The translations under genes and the position numbers were made by a program. A DNA stretch of 64,000 nt from Rhodoferax saidenbachensis. Its GTDB lineage: Bacteria > Pseudomonadota > Gammaproteobacteria > Burkholderiales > Burkholderiaceae_C. The notes beneath the pieces are model-generated. The model was not told the DNA's origin, made no database searches, and saw nothing but the letters and a program-made list of their open reading frames with translations. Below are positions 34,957-43,577 of this stretch, piece by piece (within the stretch, counting starts at the first letter, position 1; each line of letters begins with the position of its first letter). The stretch is taken from NCBI RefSeq assembly GCF_001955715.1, contig NZ_CP019239.1:3286001-3350000 (forward strand), given 5' to 3'.

Positions 34957-35703
34957 CTATTCGACAGGCTCCACCGACCAGTCAAATTCTGCGATCAGCG
35001 GCAGGTGGTCCGACATGCGTGCCCAAATACCACCACGCGGCACGTGCAGCCCCACGGGCGCCAGCCCGCGTGCAAACACATGGTCCAGTTGCGCCATTGG
35101 CATGCGCGAAGGAAAGGTCTGCGCACCCGGCATTTCACACGCTTGCAGGCCCACGTGGCCCAGTGTCTGGTGTACCAGACGGCCCCAGTCATTGAAATCA
35201 CCCGCCACCACCAGCGCAGCGTCGTCGGGCACATGGCGGGCAATGTAGCGCCGCAGCTGCGCCAGCTGGCGCACCCGGCTGGCGCGAATCAAGCCGAGGT
35301 GGACCACGATCACGTGCAGGGCCTGGCCATGCACCAGCACCTCGGAATGCAACAAGCCGCGCTGCTCGAAACGGTGGTCCGACATGTCTTCGTGCTGGTG
35401 GTCCAGCACCGGCCAGCGTGACAGCATGGCGTTGCCATGTTCTCCATGGCGGGTAATGGCGTTGGTGCGGTACACCGCCTCGTAACCTTCGGGTGCCAGA
35501 AAGTCCGCCTGCGGCATCTCGGGCCAGCGGGTGAAGAATTCAGCGCCGCGCCTGTGCACCTGACGCACTTCCTGCAGGCAGACGATGTCCGCATCGAACT
35601 GCTCCACCGCATGGCCCAGGTTGTGGATTTCCAGGCGCTTGGCAAAAATCAGCCCCTGCACACCCTTATGGATGTTGTACGTGGCAATGCGCAGTCGAAT
35701 CAT
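34957..35703 (-). CDS. Endonuclease/exonuclease/phosphatase family protein
   Basis: A 248-residue cytosolic protein of the EEP superfamily (YbhP-like). It has LRIATYNIHKGVQG, CLQEVRQVHRR, VVAGDFNDWG and the terminal SDHLPLIAEF, carrying the metal-binding Asn, Glu, Asp and His residues. Family members hydrolyse phosphodiesters; the substrate here is unknown. In enterobacteria such a gene accompanies clsB, and it does so here too. The start overlaps the nudB stop by four bases (ATGA) and its stop touches the start of clsB. Confidence 0.87.
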   Translation of the reverse strand: MIRLRIATYNIHKGVQGLIFAKRLEIHNLGHAVEQFDADIVCLQEVRQVHRRGAEFFTRWPEMPQADFLAPEGYEAVYRTNAITRHGEHGNAMLSRWPVLDHQHEDMSDHRFEQRGLLHSEVLVHGQALHVIVVHLGLIRASRVRQLAQLRRYIARHVPDDAALVVAGDFNDWGRLVHQTLGHVGLQACEMPGAQTFPSRMPMAQLDHVFARGLAPVGLHVPRGGIWARMSDHLPLIAEFDWSVEPVE

Positions 35704-36224
35704 GTTCCACCTCTTGCTATCAAAACAGAAGCGCCTTGCGCAGATTCCGCGAGGGCCGCAGCATCAAAATGCTCCAAACGTGCAATGGCTTGTGCGTTGG
35801 AGCCGGAAAAGCAGAGTCCCGCTGCCCGTTCCCATGGCAGCCACTGGTACGCCGTGTGCTCACGCGGACTCAAGTGCACCGGAGTGGGAACCGGAACCTG
35901 CAGGCCAAACACACGCTCGGTGTTGTGCGTCACACCCGGTGCATAGCGATGGGCCCAACGTGGGTAGATGGCATAGACATTTTCCAGATGCCAGTCCTGC
36001 AGCTGACTTGCCAGTGCAGTGCCAGCGCGGCAATCGATGCCCGTCTCTTCCCACACCTCGCGTGCGGCGGTGACGGCCCAGGGCTCGTCCGGTAAATCCT
36101 TGCTGCCGGTCACCGACTGCCAGAAGTCTTCCTGCGTGTCCGCTCGCCGCAGCAACAGCACCTCCAGCGCCGGGGTGTGGATCACCACCAGCACGGATTG
36201 GGGAATTTTGTAGGGCGCAGACAT
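35700..36224 (-). CDS. nudB: Dihydroneopterin triphosphate diphosphatase (Nudix)
   Basis: Removes pyrophosphate from dihydroneopterin triphosphate, the step after FolE. The 174-residue product has the Nudix box in GSKDLPDEPW plus TAAREVWEETG (GX5EX7REUXEEXGU pattern) and the family tail EHTAYQWLPWERA. Its C-terminal 15 residues (about 157-171) are encoded by repeat-like DNA (35714-35756). The ATG at 36224 lies directly after the U-tract of the aspS terminator, so no Shine-Dalgarno region exists. It overlaps the EEP gene by four bases. Confidence 0.88.
   Translation of the reverse strand: MSAPYKIPQSVLVVIHTPALEVLLLRRADTQEDFWQSVTGSKDLPDEPWAVTAAREVWEETGIDCRAGTALASQLQDWHLENVYAIYPRWAHRYAPGVTHNTERVFGLQVPVPTPVHLSPREHTAYQWLPWERAAGLCFSGSNAQAIARLEHFDAAALAESAQGASVLIARGGT
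35714..35756 (+). repeat. Dispersed repeat-like sequence in the nudB 3' end
   Basis: TTGCTATCAAAACAGAAGCG, then CCTTGCGCAGATTCCGCGAG matches the TTGCTAT...TTGCGCA...GGGC layout of the repeat family with gaps. It codes for the last residues of NudB. Confidence 0.45.
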
Positions 36225-36252
36225 AAAAAAGGGCGCTGCAATAGCGCCCTTT
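36225..36252 (-). terminator. Rho-independent terminator of aspS
   Basis: On the minus strand AAAGGGCGCT pairs with AGCGCCCTTT over a five-base loop, followed by six U residues. It sits 21 bp after the aspS stop. The U-tract (36225-36230) abuts the nudB ATG at 36224. Confidence 0.85.
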
Positions 36253-36272
36253 CATTGTGCACCAGTGTGCTG

Positions 36273-38087
36273 TCAGGCGGCCTTGACCAAATCGGCGTTG
36301 CGCAGCTTGATGTGCAGTTCGCGCAGTTGCTTCTCGTCGACCATGCTCGGCGCTTGTGTCAGCAGACACTGGGCGCGCTGGGTCTTGGGGAAGGCGATCA
36401 CGTCACGGATAGATTCGGCGCCCGTCATCAGCGTGACGATGCGGTCCAGACCAAAGGCCAGACCACCATGCGGGGGCGCGCCGTATTGCAGCGCGTCCAG
36501 CAGGAAGCCAAACTTGAGCTGGGCTTCTTCGGGCGTGATCTTGAGTGCATCGAACACTTTTTGTTGCACGTCCGCGCGGTGGATACGGACGGAACCGCCG
36601 CCCATTTCCCAACCGTTCAGGACCATGTCGTAACCCTTGGAGATGCACTTCTCGGGCGCGCTGACCATCCAGTCTTCGTGGCCGTCTTTGGGTGCCGTGA
36701 AGGGGTGGTGCGTGGCGGTATAGCGCTGGGCTTCTTCGTCGAACTCGAACATCGGGAAGTCGACCACCCACATCGGGCGCCAGCCGGCAGTAAACAGACC
36801 GTTCTTCTTGCCGAACTCGCTCAGACCCACCTTGAGACGCAGCGCGCCGATGGCGTCGTTGACGATCTTGGCCTTGTCGGCACCGAAGAAGATCAGGTCG
36901 CCGTTTTGCGCGCCGGTACGTTCCAGCACCGCGTTCAATGCCGTGTCGTGGATGTTCTTGACGATGGGGCTTTGCAAACCGTCACGGCCCTTGGACAGGT
37001 CGTTCACACGGATATAGGCCAGGCCCTTGGCACCGTAGATCTTGACGAACTCGGTGTAGGCGTCGATCTCGCCACGGCTGATGCCACCGCCTTCGACCGA
37101 ACCGCCGGGTACGCGCAACGCGACCACGCGGCCATTCTTCATGGTGGCAGCACCCGAGAAGACCTTGAAGTCCACATCGGCCATCACGTCGGTGACTTCG
37201 GTGAACTGCAGGTTCACGCGCAGGTCGGGCTTGTCGGAACCGTACAGGTGCATGGCATCCTGGTAGGTCATCACCGGGAATTCGCCCAGGTCCACACCGA
37301 TGGTGTTCTTGAACACCGTGGTGATCATGCCCTGGAACATGTCACGGATTTCTTCTTCGCCGAGGAAGGATGTCTCGATATCGATCTGGGTGAATTCGGG
37401 CTGGCGATCGGCGCGCAGATCTTCGTCACGGAAACACTTGGTGATCTGGTAGTAACGATCGAAGCCGGCCACCATCAGCAGCTGCTTGAACAGCTGGGGC
37501 GACTGGGGCAACGCGAAGAAATGGCCATCGTGCACACGGCTGGGCACCAGGTAGTCGCGCGCGCCTTCGGGCGTGCTCTTGGTGAGCATGGGCGTTTCAA
37601 TGTCCACAAAGCCGTTGGCGTCGAGGAACTTACGCACTTCCATGGACACGCGGTAACGCAGCATCAGGTTGTTCTGCATGTACGGGCGGCGCAGGTCCAG
37701 CACGCGGTGTGTCAGGCGGGTAGTCTCGGACAGGTTCTCGTCATCGATCTGGAATGGAGGCGTTACCGAGGCGTTGAGCACGATCAGTTCGTGGCACAAC
37801 ACTTCAATCTTGCCGCTCTTGAGGTTGTCATTGACGGTGCCCGCGGGACGCGCACGCACCAAGCCCTTGACCTGCACGCAGTATTCATTGCGCACACCTT
37901 CGGCCACGGCAAACATGTCGGCCCGGTCCGGGTCACACACCACCTGGACATAACCTTCACGGTCGCGCAGGTCGATGAAGATCACGCCACCGTGGTCGCG
38001 GCGGCGGTTGACCCAGCCGCACAGGGAAACGGTTTCGCCCAATTGGGCATCGGTCACCAGACCGCAATAGTGGGAGCGCATGGCCAT
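36273..38087 (-). CDS. aspS: Aspartyl-tRNA synthetase
   Basis: Class II synthetase of 604 residues charging tRNA-Asp; in organisms using GatCAB it may also charge tRNA-Asn, which this window cannot show. The N-terminal OB fold ([23 protein letters not shown] cores) binds the anticodon. Motif 1 is in [17 protein letters not shown], motif 2 in [14 protein letters not shown], and motif 3 in [13 protein letters not shown] bacterial GAD insert lies between motifs 2 and 3. Two in-frame ATGs (38087, 38081) are present; the first is used. It is preceded by the DUF502 gene and followed by a strong terminator. Confidence 0.97.
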   Translation of the reverse strand: MAMRSHYCGLVTDAQLGETVSLCGWVNRRRDHGGVIFIDLRDREGYVQVVCDPDRADMFAVAEGVRNEYCVQVKGLVRARPAGTVNDNLKSGKIEVLCHELIVLNASVTPPFQIDDENLSETTRLTHRVLDLRRPYMQNNLMLRYRVSMEVRKFLDANGFVDIETPMLTKSTPEGARDYLVPSRVHDGHFFALPQSPQLFKQLLMVAGFDRYYQITKCFRDEDLRADRQPEFTQIDIETSFLGEEEIRDMFQGMITTVFKNTIGVDLGEFPVMTYQDAMHLYGSDKPDLRVNLQFTEVTDVMADVDFKVFSGAATMKNGRVVALRVPGGSVEGGGISRGEIDAYTEFVKIYGAKGLAYIRVNDLSKGRDGLQSPIVKNIHDTALNAVLERTGAQNGDLIFFGADKAKIVNDAIGALRLKVGLSEFGKKNGLFTAGWRPMWVVDFPMFEFDEEAQRYTATHHPFTAPKDGHEDWMVSAPEKCISKGYDMVLNGWEMGGGSVRIHRADVQQKVFDALKITPEEAQLKFGFLLDALQYGAPPHGGLAFGLDRIVTLMTGAESIRDVIAFPKTQRAQCLLTQAPSMVDEKQLRELHIKLRNADLVKAA

Positions 38088-38111
38088 ATCTGTCTTCTTC
38101 GCAGGTAAAAA

Positions 38112-38759
38112 TTATTGGGGAACTGCCGGCTTGGGCAGGTTCGCGTGGGGGACAACCGAGCCCATGGAGATCACGTAGGTCAAGGCCTGGTCCACGCTCA
38201 TGTCCAGTTCAATGACATCGGCGCGGGGCAGCATGAGGAAAAACCCGCTGGTTGGATTGGGCGTCGTGGGCACGTACACACTGATCATGTCCGCGCCCAG
38301 ATGGCCCGCCACCTCGCCGCTGGGAACACCGGTCTGGAACGCAATGGTCCAGCTGCCCGCCCGCGGATACTGGATCAGCAAGGCGGTGCGAAAGGCGTTG
38401 CCGTTGCTGGAAAACAGCGTGTCGGATACTTTCTTGACGCTGTTGTAGATGGACTTGACGATGGGAATATTCGTGAACAGGGTGTCCCATTGGCGCACAA
38501 ACCAGCGGCCCGCGACATTCGACACCAGGGCACCGGTCACCAGCAGCACGGTGGCCACCAGCAAGACACCCAGACCCGGAATGGTGCGCAAGCGCTGCAA
38601 AGCTTCGTCCATGCTCTGAGGTGTCACGGCGGACAGCATGGACAGGAAGCCGCCAAACACGGCGTCAAGCATGCCGACGAGCCACAGCAATACCCAGATG
38701 GTGATGGCCAGCGGCAACCAGACAATCAAGCCGGTCAGCAGGTACTTACGAATGGGCAC
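38112..38759 (-). CDS. DUF502 family inner-membrane protein
   Basis: A 215-residue protein with two N-terminal transmembrane regions (LLTGLIVWLPLAITIWVLLW and a helix near residues 60-85, GVLLVATVLLVTGALVSN), then a soluble domain. The family blocks are PIVKSIYNSVKKVSDTLFS, PRAGSWTIAFQTG and YVPTTPNPTSGFFLMLP. No function is established to my knowledge. The order FmdB, DUF502, aspS recurs in betaproteobacteria, which suggests an operon but not a shared role. Confidence 0.9.
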   Translation of the reverse strand: MPIRKYLLTGLIVWLPLAITIWVLLWLVGMLDAVFGGFLSMLSAVTPQSMDEALQRLRTIPGLGVLLVATVLLVTGALVSNVAGRWFVRQWDTLFTNIPIVKSIYNSVKKVSDTLFSSNGNAFRTALLIQYPRAGSWTIAFQTGVPSGEVAGHLGADMISVYVPTTPNPTSGFFLMLPRADVIELDMSVDQALTYVISMGSVVPHANLPKPAVPQ

Positions 38760-38789
38760 AGTGAATCCAGTCTTGGTAGAAAAAAGCCG

Positions 38790-39107
38790 TTAGCTGGCCG
38801 AAGGTGTCGCAGGGGCAGCCGGGGCGGGCGCAGAGACCGACTCGGTCTTGGCCGCCGCAGCAGGCTCCGCCGACGGGGCCGAGGCCTCACCGGTAGCGGG
38901 CGCAACAGCGGTAGTCGGTGCAGCGCCACCCTTGAAATCGGTGGCGTACCAGCCCGAGCCCTTCAGCTGGAAACCGGCTGCAGTGAGCTGTTTTTTGAAG
39001 CTGGATTGGCCACAGCTGGGGCAATCTGCCAGGGGTGCATCGGACATTTTCTGCAATACGTCCTTCGCAAACCCGCAGGACTCGCATTTGTAGGCGTAAA
39101 TTGGCAT
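38790..39107 (-). CDS. FmdB family zinc-ribbon protein
   Basis: A 105-residue protein with an N-terminal zinc ribbon formed by CESC and CPSC (residues about 8-11 and 29-32) in the context MPIYAYKCESCGF, followed by KGSGWYATDF and a low-complexity Ala/Pro/Ser tail. FmdB-type proteins are putative regulatory or nucleic-acid-binding ribbons; the precise role is unknown. It lies upstream of DUF502 and aspS on the same strand. Confidence 0.88.
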   Translation of the reverse strand: MPIYAYKCESCGFAKDVLQKMSDAPLADCPSCGQSSFKKQLTAAGFQLKGSGWYATDFKGGAAPTTAVAPATGEASAPSAEPAAAAKTESVSAPAPAAPATPSAS

Positions 39108-39158
39108 GGGGGATAGGCTCTGACTTCAGGTTGCAAAGCCTTCAATTATAAGTGGCGG

Positions 39159-40724
39159 CTAAAAAAGCCCTACGCGCACCACAATCTGCATCACCACCAT
39201 GCCCAGTGCAAAACCGATCACGGCAGACACCAGGCTTTGCAAAAGCCGGTTGGTGCGCTTTTGCTCCGCCAGCAGTTCCTGCACCTGCAGCGTGGTATCG
39301 GCACCCGCGCGCTGCAAATAGGTGTGCAGCAAAGCCGGCAGCTCGGGCAGCAATTTGGCGTACCGCGGCATCTGGCGCTGGAACTCCCGCATCAACTTCT
39401 GCGGCCCCAACTGGTTCACCATCCACTGTTCCAAAAATGGCTTGGCCGTGGCCCACAAGTCAAGGTTCGGGTCCAGTTCGCGACCCAGGCCTTCGATATT
39501 GAGCAGCGTTTTTTGCAGCAGCACGAGCTGCGGCTGGATTTCAACCTGAAACCGCCGTGAGGTCTGGAACAGGCGCATCAGCACCAGCCCCAATGAAATT
39601 TCCTTCAGTGGCCGGTCAAAGTAAGGCTCACACACGGCGCGCACTGCGGCTTCGAGCTCATCCACCCGGGTGGCTGCGGGCACCCAGCCGGATTCGACGT
39701 GCAGTTCGGCAATCCGTTTGTAATCGCGCCGGAAAAACGCCACGAAGTTTTGCGCCAGGTATTCCTTGTCGACTTCGGTGAGCGTGCCCACGATGCCGAA
39801 ATCCAGCGAGATGTAGCGGCCAAAGGTTTCCGGTGCCAGACTGACCTGGATATTGCCCGGGTGCATGTCAGCGTGGAAAAATCCGTCGCGAAACACCTGG
39901 GTAAAGAAAATCGTCACACCATCCCGCGCCAGTTTGGGAAAGTCCACCCCGGCCGCGCGCAGGCGCTCGGTCTGGCTGATGGGCACGCCGTGCATACGCT
40001 CCATCACCAGCACATCGGTGGTGCAGTAGTCCCACAGCATTTCGGGGATCAGCACCAGTTGCAGGCCTTCCATGTTGCGCCGCAACTGGGCAGCACTGGA
40101 GGCTTCCCGCACCAGGTCCAACTCGTCATGCAGGTACTTGTCAAACTCGGCCACCACTTCACGCGGCTTGAGGCGCTTGCCGTCTGCGGACAGGCCTTCC
40201 ACCCAGCCGGCCATCATGCGCATCAGGCTCAGGTCCTTGTCGATGGCGGACAACATGCCGGGGCGCAGCACCTTGACCGCGACCTCGCGTTCTTTGCCAT
40301 TGCGATCCTTCAGTACCGCGAAATGCACCTGGGCAATGGAGGCGCTCGCCACCGGTTCACGTTCAAAGGACACAAAGATGTCGCTCAACGGCTTGCCCAA
40401 AGCGCGCTCCACCATGCCAATGGCCACGGCGGAATCAAATGGTGGCACCCGGTCCTGCAGCCTGGCCAATTCATCGGAAATGTCCGGCGGCAGCAGATCA
40501 CGCCGCGTCGACAGTACCTGGCCGAATTTCACGAAGATGGGTCCCAGCCGCTCCAAGGCTTCGCGCAGACGCTGCCCGCGTGGCGCATCCAGGTTGCGGC
40601 CCAAAGACACCATGCGCGCCAGCAAGCGCAACCACGGCTTCTGAAAACTCGTCAGTACCAGCTCATCCAGCCCATAGCGCAGGACAACCCAGACGATGTA
40701 GACGCCCCGTGCAAGACGTGTCAT
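39159..40724 (-). CDS. ubiB: Ubiquinone biosynthesis ATPase/kinase-like protein UbiB
   Basis: An ABC1/ADCK family protein of 521 residues required for coenzyme Q formation. The diagnostic KxGQ motif is KFGQ in [16 protein letters not shown], the Ala-rich loop is ASASIAQVH, and the metal-binding region is [11 protein letters not shown], followed by SLDFGIVG. Two C-terminal helices ([20 protein letters not shown]) anchor it in the membrane. It overlaps the ubiJ stop by four bases, so the two are coupled; ubiE lies two genes upstream. Confidence 0.95.
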   Translation of the reverse strand: MTRLARGVYIVWVVLRYGLDELVLTSFQKPWLRLLARMVSLGRNLDAPRGQRLREALERLGPIFVKFGQVLSTRRDLLPPDISDELARLQDRVPPFDSAVAIGMVERALGKPLSDIFVSFEREPVASASIAQVHFAVLKDRNGKEREVAVKVLRPGMLSAIDKDLSLMRMMAGWVEGLSADGKRLKPREVVAEFDKYLHDELDLVREASSAAQLRRNMEGLQLVLIPEMLWDYCTTDVLVMERMHGVPISQTERLRAAGVDFPKLARDGVTIFFTQVFRDGFFHADMHPGNIQVSLAPETFGRYISLDFGIVGTLTEVDKEYLAQNFVAFFRRDYKRIAELHVESGWVPAATRVDELEAAVRAVCEPYFDRPLKEISLGLVLMRLFQTSRRFQVEIQPQLVLLQKTLLNIEGLGRELDPNLDLWATAKPFLEQWMVNQLGPQKLMREFQRQMPRYAKLLPELPALLHTYLQRAGADTTLQVQELLAEQKRTNRLLQSLVSAVIGFALGMVVMQIVVRVGLF

Positions 40725-41272
40725 GCGGCGGGCCCGCTGCGATCAGGCGTCGGCGCGGCTTTCCCTACAAACTGTTGCAGGGCCTGCGCAAAGCTGCGCC
40801 CCGCCTGCACCATTGTGTGCGCCGGTGCATCGCCCACGATGCGCGACAGGTCCTCTTCAATATCCCAGCGCACGTGGTCTACCAGCCAGTTCACTTCGGC
40901 GGCCAGTTGCACATCGCCCTCGATACGTACGGCAGGCTTGCCGCCTTCCATGAGCGTCTGGGCGATGGTGAAAGGGGACTCTTCGGTCAGCACCAGCGTC
41001 AGGTCTGCGGGCGTGTCAGCGGTTGCCAGATCCAGCAGGCCTGCGGGTGTCACCTGCACCTTGAACACAAATGTGCGCCACTGCACCAGCACCACGCGGC
41101 CCTTTTGGCGCACCAGCCGCTCCATGGCTTGCGGTTCCTGCTGCAGCACATGGTTGAGCAACAGCACAACACGGCGGTGGGTTTCGTCCACGGCCCACGC
41201 GGGCGGTGCAAACGGAAGATTGAAGTTCTGGAAAAGGCCTTCCAGCATAGAAAAAGGGGACTGTGTTGCCAT
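40721..41272 (-). CDS. ubiJ: Ubiquinone biosynthesis accessory factor UbiJ (SCP2 domain)
   Basis: A 183-residue protein with a sterol-carrier-protein-2-like lipid-binding domain (about 15-130; [20 protein letters not shown] and [18 protein letters not shown] cores) and a C-terminal helix. With UbiK it organises the ubiquinone-making complex and holds hydrophobic intermediates. Its place between ubiE and ubiB supports the name, as similarity across UbiJ is low. It overlaps ubiB by four bases. Confidence 0.86.
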   Translation of the reverse strand: MATQSPFSMLEGLFQNFNLPFAPPAWAVDETHRRVVLLLNHVLQQEPQAMERLVRQKGRVVLVQWRTFVFKVQVTPAGLLDLATADTPADLTLVLTEESPFTIAQTLMEGGKPAVRIEGDVQLAAEVNWLVDHVRWDIEEDLSRIVGDAPAHTMVQAGRSFAQALQQFVGKAAPTPDRSGPAA

Positions 41273-41331
41273 AGTCCCCCATTATTCCCCAGAAGATGCG
41301 GCGCGCATGCCGCATTGCTGCTCTTGGATAG

Positions 41332-42312
41332 TTACTGCAGCGCCTGCACGCCCGCGACCAGCCAGCCATTGCCGCCGCTCTTGGGCTTGGTCATGTTCCA
41401 GACTTCGCGGAACGGGCTGGGGCCTGCTGATGGCTCTTCGCGGATCATGCCGGAGAACTCCACGCTGCTCATGTATTCGCCAGCCAGTTCTTCGATACCG
41501 AGCAGACGGGCTTCAATCATCACCACATCGGTGTGGTTGGGGCTACTGCCGGTATGGGTTTCACGCTCCGCCAGTTGGGTCTGGATTTCTTTGAGCATGT
41601 CGTCCGTCATCATGGCGCGCAAGGCCGGAATGTCCGAGCGGTCCCACGCGGCTTGCAGGGTCACGAAGTTGGCCTTGGCCGCCTTGAGGAAACCTTCGCT
41701 GTCAAAACCTGCGGGGACGCCCCAGGTTTGCGAGCCCATGAGCGCAGACCCGATCATCGAGCCCGACTGTCCGGCAGACGCGCCAGGCGCTTCAAACGCC
41801 ATGCTGTTGCGCTCCCAAGGGCGTGCGGACGCATCGTTGCCTACATTCTCGGCGCGGTAGGGTTTGGCGTCGGCCATAGGCAAGTTGCCAGCCCCCTGAA
41901 ATGCAAAAGGCGATGCAGGGCTTGCCGCAGGCTTGCGATTGCGCAGGAACCATCCCACGGCTGCCATGACCACCATGGCCAGCAAAGCGAACATGATGAT
42001 TTGGCCAAACGCCTCACCCATACCCAAAGAATTGGCCAGCCACGCCAGGCCCAGGCCCGCAGCCAGGCCACCCAGCATGGCACCCCAAGGGCGCTTGGGC
42101 GCCGCAGGAGCTGCTGCGGGAGCAGGCTTGGGAGCCGCGTTAGCCATGCCCTGCTGCGCAGGGGCCGCCGGTGCGGGAGGTGTGGCGTTACGCTGGGTCA
42201 CGTTGCTGGACTGCTTGCCGAAAGACATGCCGCCGCCCATGCGTTTTGCGGCCTCCGCATTCAAGCCGAAAAGCGTCAGCGCCACCGCAAAAACCAGGGT
42301 CCACAATTTCAT
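41332..42312 (-). CDS. Tim44-like domain membrane protein
   Basis: A 326-residue protein with a signal peptide (LWTLVFAVALTLFGLNAEA), a Pro/Ala-rich region (about 45-75), two membrane helices (about 75-122, containing WGAMLGGLAAGLGLAWLAN and IIMFALLAMVVMAAVGW), and a C-terminal Tim44-like domain from about 200 (GFLKAAKANFVTLQAAWD, SVEFSGMIRE). In mitochondria this fold tethers the import motor; the bacterial role is unclear. The ATG at 42312 has GGAG five bases upstream. It sits within the ubi gene row between ubiE and ubiJ. Confidence 0.87.
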   Translation of the reverse strand: MKLWTLVFAVALTLFGLNAEAAKRMGGGMSFGKQSSNVTQRNATPPAPAAPAQQGMANAAPKPAPAAAPAAPKRPWGAMLGGLAAGLGLAWLANSLGMGEAFGQIIMFALLAMVVMAAVGWFLRNRKPAASPASPFAFQGAGNLPMADAKPYRAENVGNDASARPWERNSMAFEAPGASAGQSGSMIGSALMGSQTWGVPAGFDSEGFLKAAKANFVTLQAAWDRSDIPALRAMMTDDMLKEIQTQLAERETHTGSSPNHTDVVMIEARLLGIEELAGEYMSSVEFSGMIREEPSAGPSPFREVWNMTKPKSGGNGWLVAGVQALQ

Positions 42313-42334
42313 GATCACTCCAAAAAGCCGTTAC

Positions 42335-43066
42335 TCAACACTTGATTCCAACATGCAATGCCGCAATACCGCCAGTCAAGTTGTGATAGTCCACATGTCC
42401 GAATCCACCTTTGTGCATCAGGGCCTTTAACTCTTCCTGCCCCGGATGCATGCGAATGGACTCTGCCAGGTAGCGGTAACTCGCATCGTCACCGGCAATC
42501 AACTTGCCCAGTTTAGGAAGTACCTTGAACGAATACCAGTCGTACGCTTTCTCCAGCGGTGCCGCCACCTTGGAAAACTCCAACACCAACAACTTGCCAC
42601 CAGGCTTCAGTACGCGTTGCATTTCTGCCAATGCCACATCCTTGTGGGTCATGTTGCGCAGGCCAAATGCCACGCTAACCACGTTGAAATAGTTGTCCGG
42701 GAACGGCAGCTTTTCTGCGTCACACACCAGGGTGGGCAAGACCACGCCCGCATCCAGCAGGCGGTTACGCCCGGTGGACAGCATGGCTTCGTTGATATCG
42801 GTGTGCACCACCTGCCCGCTCTTGCCGACCTTCTTGGAAAACGCCAGCGCCAGATCACCGGTGCCGCCCGCAATGTCCAATGCACGCTGGCCTTCCTGCA
42901 GGTTGGCCACCATCACGGTGTAGGCCTTCCAGGCACGGTGCAGACCGGCAGACATCAGGTCGTTCATCAAGTCATATTTGGGCGCGACCGAGTCAAACAC
43001 GCTGCGCACATGGCGGGCCTTTTCGGCTTCGTCCACCGACCGGAATCCAAAATGGGTTGTAGTCAT
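42335..43066 (-). CDS. ubiE: Ubiquinone/menaquinone C-methyltransferase UbiE
   Basis: SAM-dependent C-methylation in ubiquinone synthesis (and of demethylmenaquinone where present). The 243-residue product contains [22 protein letters not shown] cores, [13 protein letters not shown], the SAM-binding [24 protein letters not shown] and the [13 protein letters not shown] block ([12 protein letters not shown]). It begins the ubi row; a dispersed repeat lies in its upstream gap to DUF971. Confidence 0.96.
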   Translation of the reverse strand: MTTTHFGFRSVDEAEKARHVRSVFDSVAPKYDLMNDLMSAGLHRAWKAYTVMVANLQEGQRALDIAGGTGDLALAFSKKVGKSGQVVHTDINEAMLSTGRNRLLDAGVVLPTLVCDAEKLPFPDNYFNVVSVAFGLRNMTHKDVALAEMQRVLKPGGKLLVLEFSKVAAPLEKAYDWYSFKVLPKLGKLIAGDDASYRYLAESIRMHPGQEELKALMHKGGFGHVDYHNLTGGIAALHVGIKC

Positions 43067-43087
43067 GTCGTAATTTTAGGTGAAATG

Positions 43088-43138
43088 GGCTCCTAGCCCT
43101 TATGGAATGTGCGCAAACAGCTATTAAATATGTAGCAC
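43088..43138 (+). repeat. Dispersed repeat (copy 5) between DUF971 and ubiE
   Basis: GGCTCCTAGCCCTTATGG, then ATGTGCGCAAACAGCTATTA and ATATGTAGCA. Its TAGCA end lies next to the DUF971 stop (43143). The remaining 21 bp lead to the ubiE start. Confidence 0.78.
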
Positions 43139-43142
43139 TTCA

Positions 43143-43556
43143 TCAGTGGCTGGCACAGTTGTGGCCACCCTTCGCAGGCATGGCGGCATCACGATCCAGC
43201 TGCGCAGCCTGTAACCGCTGCGCATATTCCTGCCAGAGGCGCTCCTGTTCGGAACCCAGAAAGTACAGGTAGTCCCAGGAAAAGATGCCGGTGTCATGCC
43301 CGTCTGAAAAGACCGGCTGCACCGCGTAGTTGCCCACGGGCTCCAGACCATTGAGGTCTACCAGGCGTTTGCCGGTCTGCAGGGTTTCCTGACCCGGGCC
43401 ATGGCCCTGCACTTCCGCAGACGGCGAATACACACGCATCAACTCAAAGGGAATGCGAAACTGCGCGCCATCGGAGAAACTGATTTCCAGTACCCGCGAT
43501 TGGTGATGCACTGTCAACGCCTGTGGAGTAGGCGACCCTGCTTGTAAACCTGCCAT
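43143..43556 (-). CDS. DUF971 domain protein
   Basis: A 137-residue protein with a DUF971 (gamma-butyrobetaine hydroxylase N-terminal-like) fold: LEISFSDGAQFRIPFELMRV and VGNYAVQPVFSDGHDTGIFSWDYL cores. The C-terminal GGHNCASH may bind metal. Small proteins of this type are linked to iron-sulfur or ubiquinone loci, where they commonly precede ubiE, as here; a function is not established. It ends at the dispersed repeat. Confidence 0.85.
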   Translation of the reverse strand: MAGLQAGSPTPQALTVHHQSRVLEISFSDGAQFRIPFELMRVYSPSAEVQGHGPGQETLQTGKRLVDLNGLEPVGNYAVQPVFSDGHDTGIFSWDYLYFLGSEQERLWQEYAQRLQAAQLDRDAAMPAKGGHNCASH

Positions 43557-43577
43557 GGGCAGATTGTAGGGAATGGC

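Noticed and set aside
36177..38108. 643-codon plus-strand frame opposite aspS
   Set aside because: Antisense shadow with Val/His/Gly-rich translation and no domain; AspRS motifs 1-3 are intact on the other strand.
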